DNA of 64,000 nucleotides from Litorivicinus lipolyticus. GTDB lineage: Bacteria > Pseudomonadota > Gammaproteobacteria > Pseudomonadales > Litorivicinaceae. Within the stretch, counting starts at the first letter, position 1, and each line of letters starts with the position of its first letter. Of this stretch, positions 1 through 9,597 are shown piece by piece. Made by a program: the position numbers and the translations under genes. The notes beneath the pieces are model-generated. The model made no database searches. It was not told the DNA's origin and saw only the letters and a program-made list of their open reading frames with translations. The DNA lies in contig NZ_CP045871.1 in the NCBI RefSeq assembly GCF_009650135.1, forward strand, positions 558,001 through 622,000. The letters are read 5' to 3'.

Positions 1-552
1 GCGGCGGCTGAAAAAGCCGGCGTTAAGTTGACCCCGCTGCCATTTATGATCAAGGCGGTGGCAACGGTGCTGCGTGAACTGCCCCAGTTCAACGTCGCAC
101 TGGACATGGAGTCCGGTGAAATCATCCAAAAAGACTATGTCCACGTTGGCATGGCGGTCGACACCCCGGCAGGCCTAATGGTGCCGGTGATTCGTGACGC
201 GGATAAGAAGAGCATCTACGACATCGCACGTGAAACCATCGTGTTGGCGGGCAAGGCGCGTGATCGCAAGCTGACCGCGGCCGATATGACCGGCGGTTGC
301 TTCACGATTTCGTCGCTGGGATCGATTGGCGGAACGCAGTTCACGCCGATCGTTAACAACCCCGAGGTCGCGATCATGGGGGTCTCCAAAGCCAGCATGC
401 AGCCAGTTTGGGACGGCAAGGGCTTTGAACCGCGCTTGTTGATGCCGATTTCGTTGAGCTACGACCACCGCGCGGTGAATGGTGCCGATGGCGCCCGATT
501 CACCACCCGCATGGGGCAGTTGCTGGGCGATATTCGCGAATTGCTGCTGTAA
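1..552 (+). CDS. aceF: Pyruvate dehydrogenase E2 (dihydrolipoamide acetyltransferase), 3' part
   Basis: C-terminal 183 residues of the E2 core of pyruvate dehydrogenase, which transfers acetyl groups from lipoyl arms to CoA. The frame is open from base 1, so the lipoyl and E1/E3-binding domains lie outside the window. The catalytic DHRAVNGADG segment, with its His and Asp, sits about 30 residues from the C terminus. The stretches GCFTISSLG, FTPIVN and PEVAIMGVSKA are typical of AceF rather than of the 2-oxoglutarate or branched-chain E2 enzymes. A strong terminator follows within 25 bases of the stop, so this is probably the last gene of its operon. The family assignment is secure; the choice of AceF among the E2 enzymes rests on residue patterns. 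Confidence 0.93.
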   Translation, partial: AAAEKAGVKLTPLPFMIKAVATVLRELPQFNVALDMESGEIIQKDYVHVGMAVDTPAGLMVPVIRDADKKSIYDIARETIVLAGKARDRKLTAADMTGGCFTISSLGSIGGTQFTPIVNNPEVAIMGVSKASMQPVWDGKGFEPRLLMPISLSYDHRAVNGADGARFTTRMGQLLGDIRELLL

Positions 553-574
553 CGACTCGTCAGTCAGGGTCAAT

Positions 575-611
575 AAAAAGGCGCGCGGTGTAACCACCGG
601 GCGCCTTTTTT
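575..611. terminator. Bidirectional rho-independent terminator between aceF and the adenosyltransferase gene
   Basis: A perfect 10-bp stem, AAAAAGGCGC at 575-584 against GCGCCTTTTT at 601-610, encloses a second 5-bp stem (CGGTG/CACCG). The T tract on one strand and the A tract on the other let it end both aceF from the left and the minus-strand gene that stops at 630. Confidence 0.9.
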
Positions 612-629
612 GTGTCTGAAGGGCGGGCG

Positions 630-1181
630 TTAGTCGCCGCGCTGCCAGTAGACCTCGTTGCCACCGTCGCGCCGGCACAGTGAACGCGCCAATATAAACA
701 GCACATCCGAGGCTCGGTTCAGGTATTGCTGAATTTCGGGGCGCACGGCATCGTCCAAGTGGCGCAGCGCGACCACGCTGCGTTCGGCCCGGCGTGCGAC
801 CGCGCGCGCGACCTGGCAGTGGCTGGCCGCCAGGGTGCCGGCCGGCAAGATAAATTCTTTGAGCGGCGGCAGGTCTTCGTTAAGGCGTGCACTGTGGACT
901 TCGATGGCGGCCAGGTGATCGGCGGTGACCATCTCGAATCCAGGTACCGCAAGCTCGCCGCCGACGTCGAATAGGTGGTGCTGCATTAAACTCAGCAGCG
1001 CGTCCTCGGCATCGTCGTGGCCAAGCGTGGCTCGCAATACGCCCAGGGTCGAATTGAATTCATCGACGTCACCAATCGCATGCATCCGCGCATGGTCTTT
1101 GTTGATTCGACTGCCGTCGCCGAGGCCGGTGCTGCCGTCGTCGCCGGTGCGCGTGGTGATTTTGCTGAGTCGGTTGCCCAT
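630..1181 (-). CDS. ATP:cob(I)alamin adenosyltransferase, PduO/MMAB type
   Basis: Predicted to transfer adenosyl from ATP to cob(I)alamin, giving coenzyme B12. The 183-residue length is normal for the PduO-type family. The N-terminal TRTGDDGSTGLGDGSR segment (about residues 11-26) is the ATP-binding signature, followed by the DVDEFNSTLG helix with the conserved Asp/Glu pair, and RASDVLFILAR near the C terminus. It is the last gene of a minus-strand group that begins with an SDR gene. No cobalamin biosynthesis gene or B12-dependent enzyme is visible in the window, so its role here is probably salvage. No cobalamin riboswitch was seen upstream. Confidence 0.93.
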   Translation of the reverse strand: MGNRLSKITTRTGDDGSTGLGDGSRINKDHARMHAIGDVDEFNSTLGVLRATLGHDDAEDALLSLMQHHLFDVGGELAVPGFEMVTADHLAAIEVHSARLNEDLPPLKEFILPAGTLAASHCQVARAVARRAERSVVALRHLDDAVRPEIQQYLNRASDVLFILARSLCRRDGGNEVYWQRGD

Positions 1182-1235
1182 GGAGGTGTCCTGCTGTGTG
1201 TGGTGGCTAGGTAGTTGGTGGCGTATGCCACCGCT

Positions 1236-1550
1236 TCAAGGCGCGGGGCACCATCGCTGCGGTGATGGCAGTCGGCCGCCAACAAAAGTCAGGCCTTCGT
1301 CAGTCAAGCGCTGACGTTGGTATTCAAAGCGCGGATCGCCCTCGACAAAGCTGGAGCGTCCCGCGGCATTGACCACCCGATGCCATGGTATGTCGCCGCC
1401 GCTGGGTAGCTGGCCAAGGACTGTGCCGACCAGGCGAGCGCGCCTCGGCAGGCCCGCCATGTCCGCGATTTGACCGTAGCTGGCAAAGCGGCCCGGCGGT
1501 ATCGCATTGACCACCAATAGTATGCGCTGCGCCGGGCTGAGAGCGTCCAT
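1236..1550 (-). CDS. Alkyltransferase-like (ATL) protein of the MGMT family
   Basis: A 104-residue single-domain protein matching the C-terminal DNA-binding half of O6-alkylguanine-DNA alkyltransferase. The active-site PCHRV motif reads PWHRVV (about residues 56-61), so the acceptor Cys is replaced by Trp. That is the hallmark of ATL proteins, which bind O6-alkylguanine without removing the alkyl group and hand the lesion to nucleotide excision repair. The helix-turn-helix region (SYGQIADMAGLPRRARLVG) is intact. The start overlaps the stop of the upstream SDR gene by one base (TAATG), indicating coupled translation. Confidence 0.9.
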   Translation of the reverse strand: MDALSPAQRILLVVNAIPPGRFASYGQIADMAGLPRRARLVGTVLGQLPSGGDIPWHRVVNAAGRSSFVEGDPRFEYQRQRLTDEGLTFVGGRLPSPQRWCPAP

Positions 1551-2311
1551 TAAATGCGCAGCGCGCCATCCACTTCAATCACTCGGCCGCTGACGTAGTC
1601 GTTTTCAAGTATGAACTGCACGGCGTGTGCAATTTCATCGGGTTGCCCCAGGCGTTTGGCAGGGATGCCTGCGGCGATTTTTTCGAGCACATCATCGCGC
1701 ATGCTGAGGACCATTTCGGTGCCGATAAACCCCGGTGCGACGGCACCGGTGCGGATACCGTAACGGGCCATCTCTTTGGCCCAGGTCACGGTCATCGCAG
1801 CGACGCCCGCTTTGGTGGCGGTGTAGTTGGTTTGACCCAGATTGCCGGCGCGGCTGATGCTCGAAATGCTGACAATGCAGCCGTGCTCGCCGGCATCGAC
1901 CATGTGTGCTGCCACTTCACGCGTGCACAAAAAGACGCCGGTCAGGTTGACGTCAATCACCGCGTTCCATTGCGCCAAGGTCATTTTGTCGGTGACCTTG
2001 CCGTCGCGCGCTTTGATCAACAGCCCGTCCCGGGTGATGCCGGCGTTATTGACCAAACCGGACAGGGTGCCCTGGCTGGCAACGATGGCGGCTACGGTGG
2101 TCTCAACTTGGTGTTCGTCGGCGACGTTACAAATATAGCCTTGTGCGCTGGAGCCGCGTTCGGCCACCATAGCGCAGGTCTCATCAAGGGCGTCTTGGTT
2201 CATGTCGACCAGCGCGAGTCGGGCGCCGGCATCCGCCAGCCGCAGGGCCATGGCGCGGCCCAGGCCTTGGCCGCCGCCTGTGATCATGATCAACTTGTCT
2301 TTTAATTGCAT
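1550..2311 (-). CDS. Short-chain dehydrogenase/reductase, FabG-like
   Basis: A 253-residue classical SDR. It shows the Rossmann signature GGGQGLG (residues 12-18), NNAG in the central sheet, a catalytic Ser in the VSISS strand, and the YTATK active site. The family reduces 3-oxoacyl-ACP/CoA or other carbonyl substrates with NAD(P)H. Acyl-carrier genes are absent here, so it is probably an accessory reductase rather than the housekeeping fabG. It lies at the head of a minus-strand group with the ATL and adenosyltransferase genes. The substrate cannot be told from sequence. Confidence 0.88.
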   Translation of the reverse strand: MQLKDKLIMITGGGQGLGRAMALRLADAGARLALVDMNQDALDETCAMVAERGSSAQGYICNVADEHQVETTVAAIVASQGTLSGLVNNAGITRDGLLIKARDGKVTDKMTLAQWNAVIDVNLTGVFLCTREVAAHMVDAGEHGCIVSISSISRAGNLGQTNYTATKAGVAAMTVTWAKEMARYGIRTGAVAPGFIGTEMVLSMRDDVLEKIAAGIPAKRLGQPDEIAHAVQFILENDYVSGRVIEVDGALRI

Positions 2312-2409
2312 AACGGTTCCATCAGGTTATTCATCGACCATAGCTCAATTTGTGCGGTGCGGTAAGCTAGGTCCGTGCGCCACTGTGTATCAAAGTTTTT
2401 GGAGTATCT

Positions 2410-2853
2410 ATGCCACTTTTGTTGTTTCTAGTCATACCATTGGTCGAGGTTGCGATCCTGATTCAGGTCGGCGGTCTGATCGGATTTTGGCCGACCCTCG
2501 GTCTGGTGGTGTTGACGGCGGTGATCGGCGCGCAACTGTTAAAGCAGCAGGGGCGGGCGCTATTGATGGCCGCGCAGGGCCGGTTAGAGCGCGGTGAGCT
2601 GCCATTGTCGGAGCTGGCCCAGGGGCTGTTGGTGGCAGTCGGTGGGGCGCTGCTGTTGACCCCAGGCTTTGCCACCGATGCCTTTGGTTTTGCCTGCTTG
2701 CTGCCGGGTACGCGCGCCGCCATGGGGAATGCGCTGAAGCGTTGGCTGGAGCCTCGGCTGGTGGCGCGCGCACAGTTCACCGCTCAAAGCTCGAGCGCGC
2801 GGCCATCCTCAAATGGCGACGTCTTGGATGGCGTGTTTCGGCGCGACGATTAA
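2410..2853 (+). CDS. fxsA: FxsA family inner-membrane protein
   Basis: A 147-residue protein with hydrophobic segments at about residues 2-20, 24-42 and 73-95, the family pattern for FxsA, whose overproduction in E. coli relieves exclusion of phage T7 by the F plasmid. The PLVEVAILIQVG opening and the LLLTPGFATDAFGFACLLPGTR segment are typical. The C-terminal 40 residues are hydrophilic and poorly conserved. Its position just upstream of groESL is the arrangement seen in many gammaproteobacteria. The physiological function is still unclear. Confidence 0.9.
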   Translation: MPLLLFLVIPLVEVAILIQVGGLIGFWPTLGLVVLTAVIGAQLLKQQGRALLMAAQGRLERGELPLSELAQGLLVAVGGALLLTPGFATDAFGFACLLPGTRAAMGNALKRWLEPRLVARAQFTAQSSSARPSSNGDVLDGVFRRDD

Positions 2854-2875
2854 ACCTGATCTTTTTTTGTTCTCT

Positions 2876-2907
2876 CCCCTTGAAACCCTTTTGCGCGTCC
2901 GCACCAA
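2876..2907 (+). promoter_or_regulatory. Putative heat-shock (sigma-32) promoter for groESL
   Basis: The sequence TCTCCCCTTGAAA ending at 2885 matches the -35 region of sigma-32 promoters closely. A weaker -10 candidate starts 14 bases downstream at about 2899. It lies 120-150 bases ahead of groES. No CIRCE inverted repeat is present, so HrcA control is not indicated. Confidence 0.5.
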
Positions 2908-3030
2908 AGGGAGGCTCGGAAATTTCATGGCACCACCTAAACAGGAGTGTGCCGAGCATGGAAGCAACGGTTGCTAGTGAATACCGCAGCATTGCGTAAT
3001 AACAAATTGCTTTATCGGAGAGTGAAAGCG

Positions 3031-3324
3031 ATGAACATTCGTCCCCTTCAGGATCGTATTGTGGTCCGCCGCATGGAAGAAGAAACCAAAACTTCTGGCG
3101 GCATCGTGTTGCCTGGCAGCGCGGCAGAAAAGCCTAATCAAGGCATTGTTGTGGCCGTCGGCCCCGGCAAAACACTGGACAACGGCACCGTAAACGCGGT
3201 TGACGTTAAAGTCGGTGATTCGGTCGTTTTCGGCCAATATTCCGGTTCAAACACCATCAAAGTTGATGGCGAAGAACTGTTGATCATGAACGAAAGCGAA
3301 ATTTTCGGCGTCGTCGAAAAGTAA
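3031..3324 (+). CDS. groES: Co-chaperonin GroES
   Basis: The 97-residue lid of the GroEL folding chamber. The opening [18 protein letters not shown], the mobile-loop segment [11 protein letters not shown] and the C-terminal IFGVVEK ending are diagnostic. The ATG at 3031 is preferred over an upstream in-frame alternative at 2947 because it follows a GGAG ribosome site and gives the normal family length and N terminus. groEL begins 18 bases after its stop, so the two genes form the standard heat-shock operon. Confidence 0.98.
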   Translation: MNIRPLQDRIVVRRMEEETKTSGGIVLPGSAAEKPNQGIVVAVGPGKTLDNGTVNAVDVKVGDSVVFGQYSGSNTIKVDGEELLIMNESEIFGVVEK

Positions 3325-4983
<1,659 letters not shown>

Positions 4984-5131
4984 TTCTGCTTCGGTGAAGC
5001 GGCGCGGGACGTCGTTGCTGCCCGAACTCGAAAATGCTCACGTGCTAATTGCACGCTGCGCTTTTCTCGTCGGCCGCGCCTAGTCCCGCTTGCGTCACCT
5101 CGCAGAATTTTTCAAGACGTTCTATTAAGAA

Positions 5132-5161
5132 CCCGCTTGGCTTCGGTCAGGCGGGTTTTTT
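5132..5161 (+). terminator. groEL terminator (repeat unit 1)
   Basis: A 10-bp stem (5132-5141 against 5146-5155, two G-U pairs) closes on a UUCG tetraloop flanked by C and G, the extra-stable C(UUCG)G loop, followed by six T. It is the best conserved of three copies and the likely end of the groESL transcript. Confidence 0.9.
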
Positions 5162-5316
5162 ATTGGGGGTAGGGAAAGGGCAGGGCTTGAGGGCAGGGCT
5201 TAAAGGTTAGACCCGTCTAGGCGAACGTTCTGATCATAGCCCCGTGATGTTGGCATCGACGCTGGTTTGAGCAGTCCACTCCGTCGGCAGAATGCTTCAA
5301 GACGTTCTAGTAAGAC

Positions 5317-5346
5317 GCTGCTTGGCTTCGGTCAGGCGGGTTTTTT
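5317..5346 (+). terminator. Second, weaker copy of the UUCG terminator (repeat unit 2)
   Basis: The loop, 3' arm and six-T tract are the same as in unit 1, but changes in the 5' arm (GCTGCTTGGC) lose the outermost pair and weaken the base of the stem. It could act as a back-up stop. Confidence 0.65.
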
Positions 5347-5532
5347 ATTGGGGCAGGGAAAGTGCAGGGCCTAAGGGCAGGGCCTAAGAGCAGGCCATAA
5401 AGGGTAGACCCGTCCAGGCGAACGTTCTGATCATAGCCGCGTGATGTTTGCATTGATGCTGGTTTGAGCAATCAACTCCGTCGGCAGAATTCAGTGAACC
5501 ACTACAGAATATTCAAGACGTTCTATTAGGAA

Positions 5533-5562
5533 TCTGCTTGGCTTCGGTCAGGCGGGTTTTTT
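5533..5562 (+). terminator. Third, weaker copy of the UUCG terminator (repeat unit 3)
   Basis: The 5' arm reads TCTGCTTGGC and pairs with the conserved 3' arm partly through G-U pairs. Loop and T tract are unchanged. Confidence 0.65.
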
Positions 5563-5578
5563 ATTGAGGGCAGGGAAA

Positions 5579-5682
5579 GGGCAGGGCTTGAGGGCAGGGC
5601 GTGAGGGCAGGGCGTGAGGGCAGGGCTTGAGGGCAGGGCTTGAGGGTAGGGCTTGAGGGTAGGGCTTGAGGGCAGGGCTTAA
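5579..5682. repeat. 13-bp minisatellite (GGGCAGGGCTTGA), eight copies
   Basis: Copies start at 5579, 5592, 5605, 5618, 5631, 5644, 5657 and 5670. Variants are GGGCAGGGCGTGA (two copies) and GGGTAGGGCTTGA (two adjacent copies), and the last copy runs into GGCTTAAAGG. The same 13-mer occurs twice in unit 1 (from 5178) and in three diverged forms in unit 2 (around 5361-5400). The copy number is likely to vary between strains. Confidence 0.9.
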
Positions 5683-5863
5683 AGGTTAGACCCGTCTAGG
5701 CGAACGTCCTGATAATTGCCCCGTGATGTTTGCATTGATGCTGGTTTGAGCAATCAACTCCGTCGGCAGAATTCAGTGAACCACTACAGTGCGATAAAGG
5801 GGTGCTATAAAGAGTAGTTCACGCCGCGCTTGGCTGTGGCGGATGCTGGACCATTGGCCAAAA

Positions 5864-5890
5864 AAAAAGCCCGGCGGTGCCGGGCTTTTT
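5864..5890 (-). terminator. sodB terminator
   Basis: Read on the minus strand: GCCCGGC, a 3-base loop, GCCGGGC, then a run of T ending in an A-rich plus-strand tract at 5860-5868. It lies 17 bases past the sodB stop. Confidence 0.9.
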
Positions 5891-5906
5891 CAATCGCCGG
5901 GGACGA

Positions 5907-6488
<582 letters not shown>

Positions 6489-6614
6489 GATTCGGACTCC
6501 GATCGGTAAGATTTATTGGGTTCGGATGGAACATAAGGGCGAAAGGGCAACAAATCAACGGGGGACATTGTTTGCGGGAGGGTCGATGATACCATGGACG
6601 TACTAGGAGACCGC

Positions 6615-7571
6615 ATGCGCCAAGAACCACAGTTAACCGATTTCGATGCCTTGGACGAGCCGCGCGCGCCTCGCGCCCCCGGACCGTCGGTGGTGATTAA
6701 TCGATCCAGTGCCGGGCCCTTCCTGTGGCTTTTGGTGCTGTTGAATCTGGGGGGGCTGGCTGCGCTGGGGTACTTCAGCCTGAACTTCCAAGGCCAGGCC
6801 CTCGAGCAGGGCAGCGCCGCAGAAACCACCGATGCCCGTTTGGCGACTGCGCTGGACGATGCCCAGGCCGACCTGATCCAACTGGCACGCGCGCTAAAGA
6901 ATCAGGGCATTGTTGACGACGAGTTGGCCAATCGCTTGGATTTAGTTACCGGCCAAGGCGTCAGTGCCAACGCCGCGGAGGTTAAGCGCCTGCAAAGCAC
7001 GCTGCGCGAGCAAGAAACCCAATTAAACGCGGTCACCTCGCGCTTGGATGCGTTGTTGACGGATCTGGGTCAAAACAAGGACCAAAGCCAAACACTGAAC
7101 ACCCAAGTGTCGCAACTGACCGGTAGTCTGCGTGCCGTGGAAACCCAGTTAGGCGGTTTGGATGCGCGATTGGGCGGCCAGGACGAGTTGATTGAATCGA
7201 TTGCGGCGCGTTTCGGTCCCTTGACCGCAAGCGTGACCGCGCAAACCGAAGATCTCAGCGCCTTGCAAACCGCTATTGTCCGCCTGGAAGGCAGCTCAAG
7301 CTCGACCTTGGACGAGGTCGAGAGCCAGCAAACCCAGTTGGCGCGACTGGACGGACGGGTTTCGGAACTGGCGGTGTTGGCGGCCCAAAAGCCGGCGCTG
7401 CAACCGGACCCGCGCCAAGACATCGCGTTACTTCAGGATCAAATCACCGTTCAGCGGCGCGAGTTGACCGAGATTTCAGAGCGTTTGCGCTCGATTGATC
7501 AGTTTCGGATCCAAACCGGCCGTTTGACCCAGCGCCTGGAAGCGGGATTGCGCGAGATCCAAGCACAATGA
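6615..7571 (+). CDS. Single-pass membrane protein with long coiled coil, unknown function
   Basis: A 318-residue protein with a short cytoplasmic N terminus rich in Pro and acid, one transmembrane helix at about residues 35-55, then about 260 residues dominated by Leu, Gln, Glu and Arg heptads (for example LQSTLREQETQLNAVTSRLD), consistent with a periplasmic or surface-exposed coiled coil. I chose the ATG at 6615 because GGAG lies five bases upstream; an in-frame ATG at 6594 has a poorly spaced site. The stop overlaps the yqcC start (ATGA). It does not match a family I recognise; it could be an envelope tether or a cell-division-type scaffold. Confidence 0.75.
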   Translation: MRQEPQLTDFDALDEPRAPRAPGPSVVINRSSAGPFLWLLVLLNLGGLAALGYFSLNFQGQALEQGSAAETTDARLATALDDAQADLIQLARALKNQGIVDDELANRLDLVTGQGVSANAAEVKRLQSTLREQETQLNAVTSRLDALLTDLGQNKDQSQTLNTQVSQLTGSLRAVETQLGGLDARLGGQDELIESIAARFGPLTASVTAQTEDLSALQTAIVRLEGSSSSTLDEVESQQTQLARLDGRVSELAVLAAQKPALQPDPRQDIALLQDQITVQRRELTEISERLRSIDQFRIQTGRLTQRLEAGLREIQAQ

Positions 7572-7894
7572 ACTCAATCGTTGAACACTTAGATGCCCTA
7601 GAAACCGGCTTGCTAACGCATGGGCTCCACAGTGCGCAGCGACCTGATGATGAGGCCTTCGCCAGCACCCAACCGTTTTGCTTGGACACCATGAGCTTCC
7701 CGTGCTGGCTACAGTTCGTGTTCGTGGAAAAGCTGCGCGACCTGATCGCCGCGAATGCGCCCTTGCCATCGCCCTGTAACATTGCCGCCATGGGCCAAGC
7801 CTATGCCCAGGGCGCGCACTTCCCAGGCGACTTGGTCGCGGTGTTAGAACGCATCGACGACGCAATTAACAACGCCACTAACAACGACGCGTAA
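7568..7894 (+). CDS. yqcC: YqcC family protein (DUF446)
   Basis: A small 108-residue soluble protein with the family hallmark STQPFCLDTM (about residues 33-42), then a WLQFVFVEKLRDLI helix and LPSPCNIAAMGQAY. In enteric bacteria yqcC sits beside truC, the tRNA pseudouridine-65 synthase gene; no such gene is here. It is translationally coupled to the coiled-coil membrane protein through an ATGA overlap, which suggests the two work together. The molecular function is unknown. Confidence 0.85.
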   Translation: MNSIVEHLDALETGLLTHGLHSAQRPDDEAFASTQPFCLDTMSFPCWLQFVFVEKLRDLIAANAPLPSPCNIAAMGQAYAQGAHFPGDLVAVLERIDDAINNATNNDA

Positions 7895-7995
7895 CGCGGC
7901 GGCCAATCGGTTTACATCAGCCTCAATCCGATTAGACTTTCGGCTAAATAACACAGCTGGCGCGCGGCGCTTGGCGACAATCTCAGGACTGACCT

Positions 7996-9597
7996 ATGAC
8001 CGGCGAAAATTCATGGTGGCGCGGTGGCGTTATCTACCAAATCTACCCACGCTCCTACGCGGATGCCAACCACGATGGGGTCGGCGATCTGAAAGGCATC
8101 ACCGAAAAGTTGGATTACGTGGCCAGCCTTAACGTCGATGCGATCTGGTTATCGCCGTTCTTTAAGTCGCCGATGAAAGACTTCGGTTACGACGTCTCGG
8201 ACTACCGTGCGGTCGACCCGATTTTTGGTGACGTCGATGACTTTAAGGTGATGTTGGATAAGGCCCATGGTCTGGGTATCAAGATCATCATCGACCAGGT
8301 CATCAGCCACACTTCGGACCAGCACGCCTGGTTCGGCGACAGTCGTCAGGGCGCCGGCAATGCCAAATCCGACTGGTACATCTGGCGCGACGCAAAACCG
8401 GACGGCACACCGCCGAACAACTGGATGTCGATTTTCGGCGGCAGTGCGTGGGAGTGGGACGGCCAGCGCAAACAGTATTTCATGCATAACTTTTTGCGGA
8501 CCCAGCCGGACTTGAACCTGCACAACCCAGAGGTCCAGGACGCGGTGCTGTCGGACATGCGCTTCTGGCTCGAGTTGGGCGTGGACGGGTTCCGCTTGGA
8601 CACCGCCAATTTTTACATGCACGACCCTGAGTTTCGTGATAACCCGGCCCGCGATATGACCACCTTTGACGCCGGCGTCGGCGGCCCGGCGGACAACCCG
8701 TACTTCTTCCAACAGCACGTCTACGACAAAGATCACCCGGACAACATCGCCTTTTTGGGCCGGATCCGCGCGCTGATGGACGAATACGGCGTCACCACCA
8801 CGGTCGGCGAAGTCGGCTCGGATAACCCGAACACGGCCGTCGACTACACCCAGGGCAGTGACCGCCTGCACATGACCTACAGCTTCGACTTTTTGAACGA
8901 CGTGACCTCGGCGGCCCACATACGCCAGACCATCGAGCGGATGGAGCGCATGATCGGCAGCGGTTGGGCTTGTTGGGCGCTGTCGAATCACGACTTCAAA
9001 CGTGTGGTCAGCCGCTGGGCCGGGTATGGCGGCGATGAAACGACCCGCGCTAACCTGTTCAATTTGTTGCTGATGACCCTGCGCGGCAGCGTCAGCTTGT
9101 ACCAAGGCGAGGAGCTGGGGTTGCCCCAACCGGCGTTGGAGCAGCATGAGCTGGTCGACCCCTACGACATCATGATGTACCCCAACCACGTTGGTCGCGA
9201 TGGCTGTCGCACGCCGATGGTGTGGGACTCCGGTGCCGCGCACGGCGGCTTCAGTACCGATGCCCCCTGGCTGCCGGTCAAACCTGAACACGCGGCGCGC
9301 GCGGTCGATACTCAGGCGGCGCCGGACAGCGTGCTGAATAAAACTCGGGCCTTGATTGGTTGGCGCAAACACCAGCCGGCGCTGATGGTTGGCAGCATTG
9401 AGCTGGTCGAAGGGCCCGACGACGCGGTGATCTTTGTGCGTGAATGCGACGACCAGCGCCTGTGGGTGGCACTTAACTTTGGCAGCCAGCCGATCCAGTT
9501 GAACCCGCCGGCGGGTGCCCGCATCGTGCGCGAGTCATTTTTAAGCGCGGACGAACACTCACTGGGACCGCTGCAAGGCAGCATCTGGAGTCTATAA
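7996..9597 (+). CDS. GH13 alpha-glucosidase (oligo-1,6-glucosidase / HaG-like)
   Basis: A 533-residue cytoplasmic glycoside hydrolase with no signal peptide. The family regions are WWRGGVIYQIYPRSYAD, GFRLDTANF with nucleophile Asp202, TTVGEVG with acid/base Glu272, and LSNHD with Asp333. The spacing matches the Halomonas alpha-glucosidase type, which cleaves or transfers glucose from short alpha-glucosides such as maltose or sucrose. No sugar transporter or regulator is adjacent. The next gene begins at the base after its stop, so the two are cotranscribed. Confidence 0.92.
   Translation: MTGENSWWRGGVIYQIYPRSYADANHDGVGDLKGITEKLDYVASLNVDAIWLSPFFKSPMKDFGYDVSDYRAVDPIFGDVDDFKVMLDKAHGLGIKIIIDQVISHTSDQHAWFGDSRQGAGNAKSDWYIWRDAKPDGTPPNNWMSIFGGSAWEWDGQRKQYFMHNFLRTQPDLNLHNPEVQDAVLSDMRFWLELGVDGFRLDTANFYMHDPEFRDNPARDMTTFDAGVGGPADNPYFFQQHVYDKDHPDNIAFLGRIRALMDEYGVTTTVGEVGSDNPNTAVDYTQGSDRLHMTYSFDFLNDVTSAAHIRQTIERMERMIGSGWACWALSNHDFKRVVSRWAGYGGDETTRANLFNLLLMTLRGSVSLYQGEELGLPQPALEQHELVDPYDIMMYPNHVGRDGCRTPMVWDSGAAHGGFSTDAPWLPVKPEHAARAVDTQAAPDSVLNKTRALIGWRKHQPALMVGSIELVEGPDDAVIFVRECDDQRLWVALNFGSQPIQLNPPAGARIVRESFLSADEHSLGPLQGSIWSL

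Larger units (their letters stand above)
5111..5789. repeat. Three diverged tandem copies of a ~200-bp unit downstream of groEL
   Basis: Three units run about 5111-5293, 5296-5508 and 5512-5789. Each starts with TTCAAGACGTTCTA, continues with a hairpin and T tract, a 13-bp G-rich minisatellite, then a block beginning GGTAGACCCGTC or GGTTAGACCCGTC, and ends in CCGTCGGCAGAAT. Units 2 and 3 also share TCAGTGAACCACTACAG (5491-5507 and 5773-5789). The units differ mainly in minisatellite copy number (2, 3 and 8). No open reading frame or RBS fits the repeat. The bases before it (4984-5110) and after it (5790-5863) show only a short GCTTC/GAAGC hairpin near 4988 and nothing else I can name. Confidence 0.9.

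Noticed and set aside
2854..3030. CIRCE element before groES
   Set aside because: No TTAGCACTC-N9-GAGTGCTAA inverted repeat is visible.
5579..5682. Possible CRISPR array
   Set aside because: The 13-bp copies are head to tail with no unique spacers, and no cas gene is present.
8149..9372. Minus-strand open frame (407 codons) opposite the alpha-glucosidase gene
   Set aside because: Antisense shadow with no recognisable domain; the plus-strand protein has all GH13 catalytic residues.
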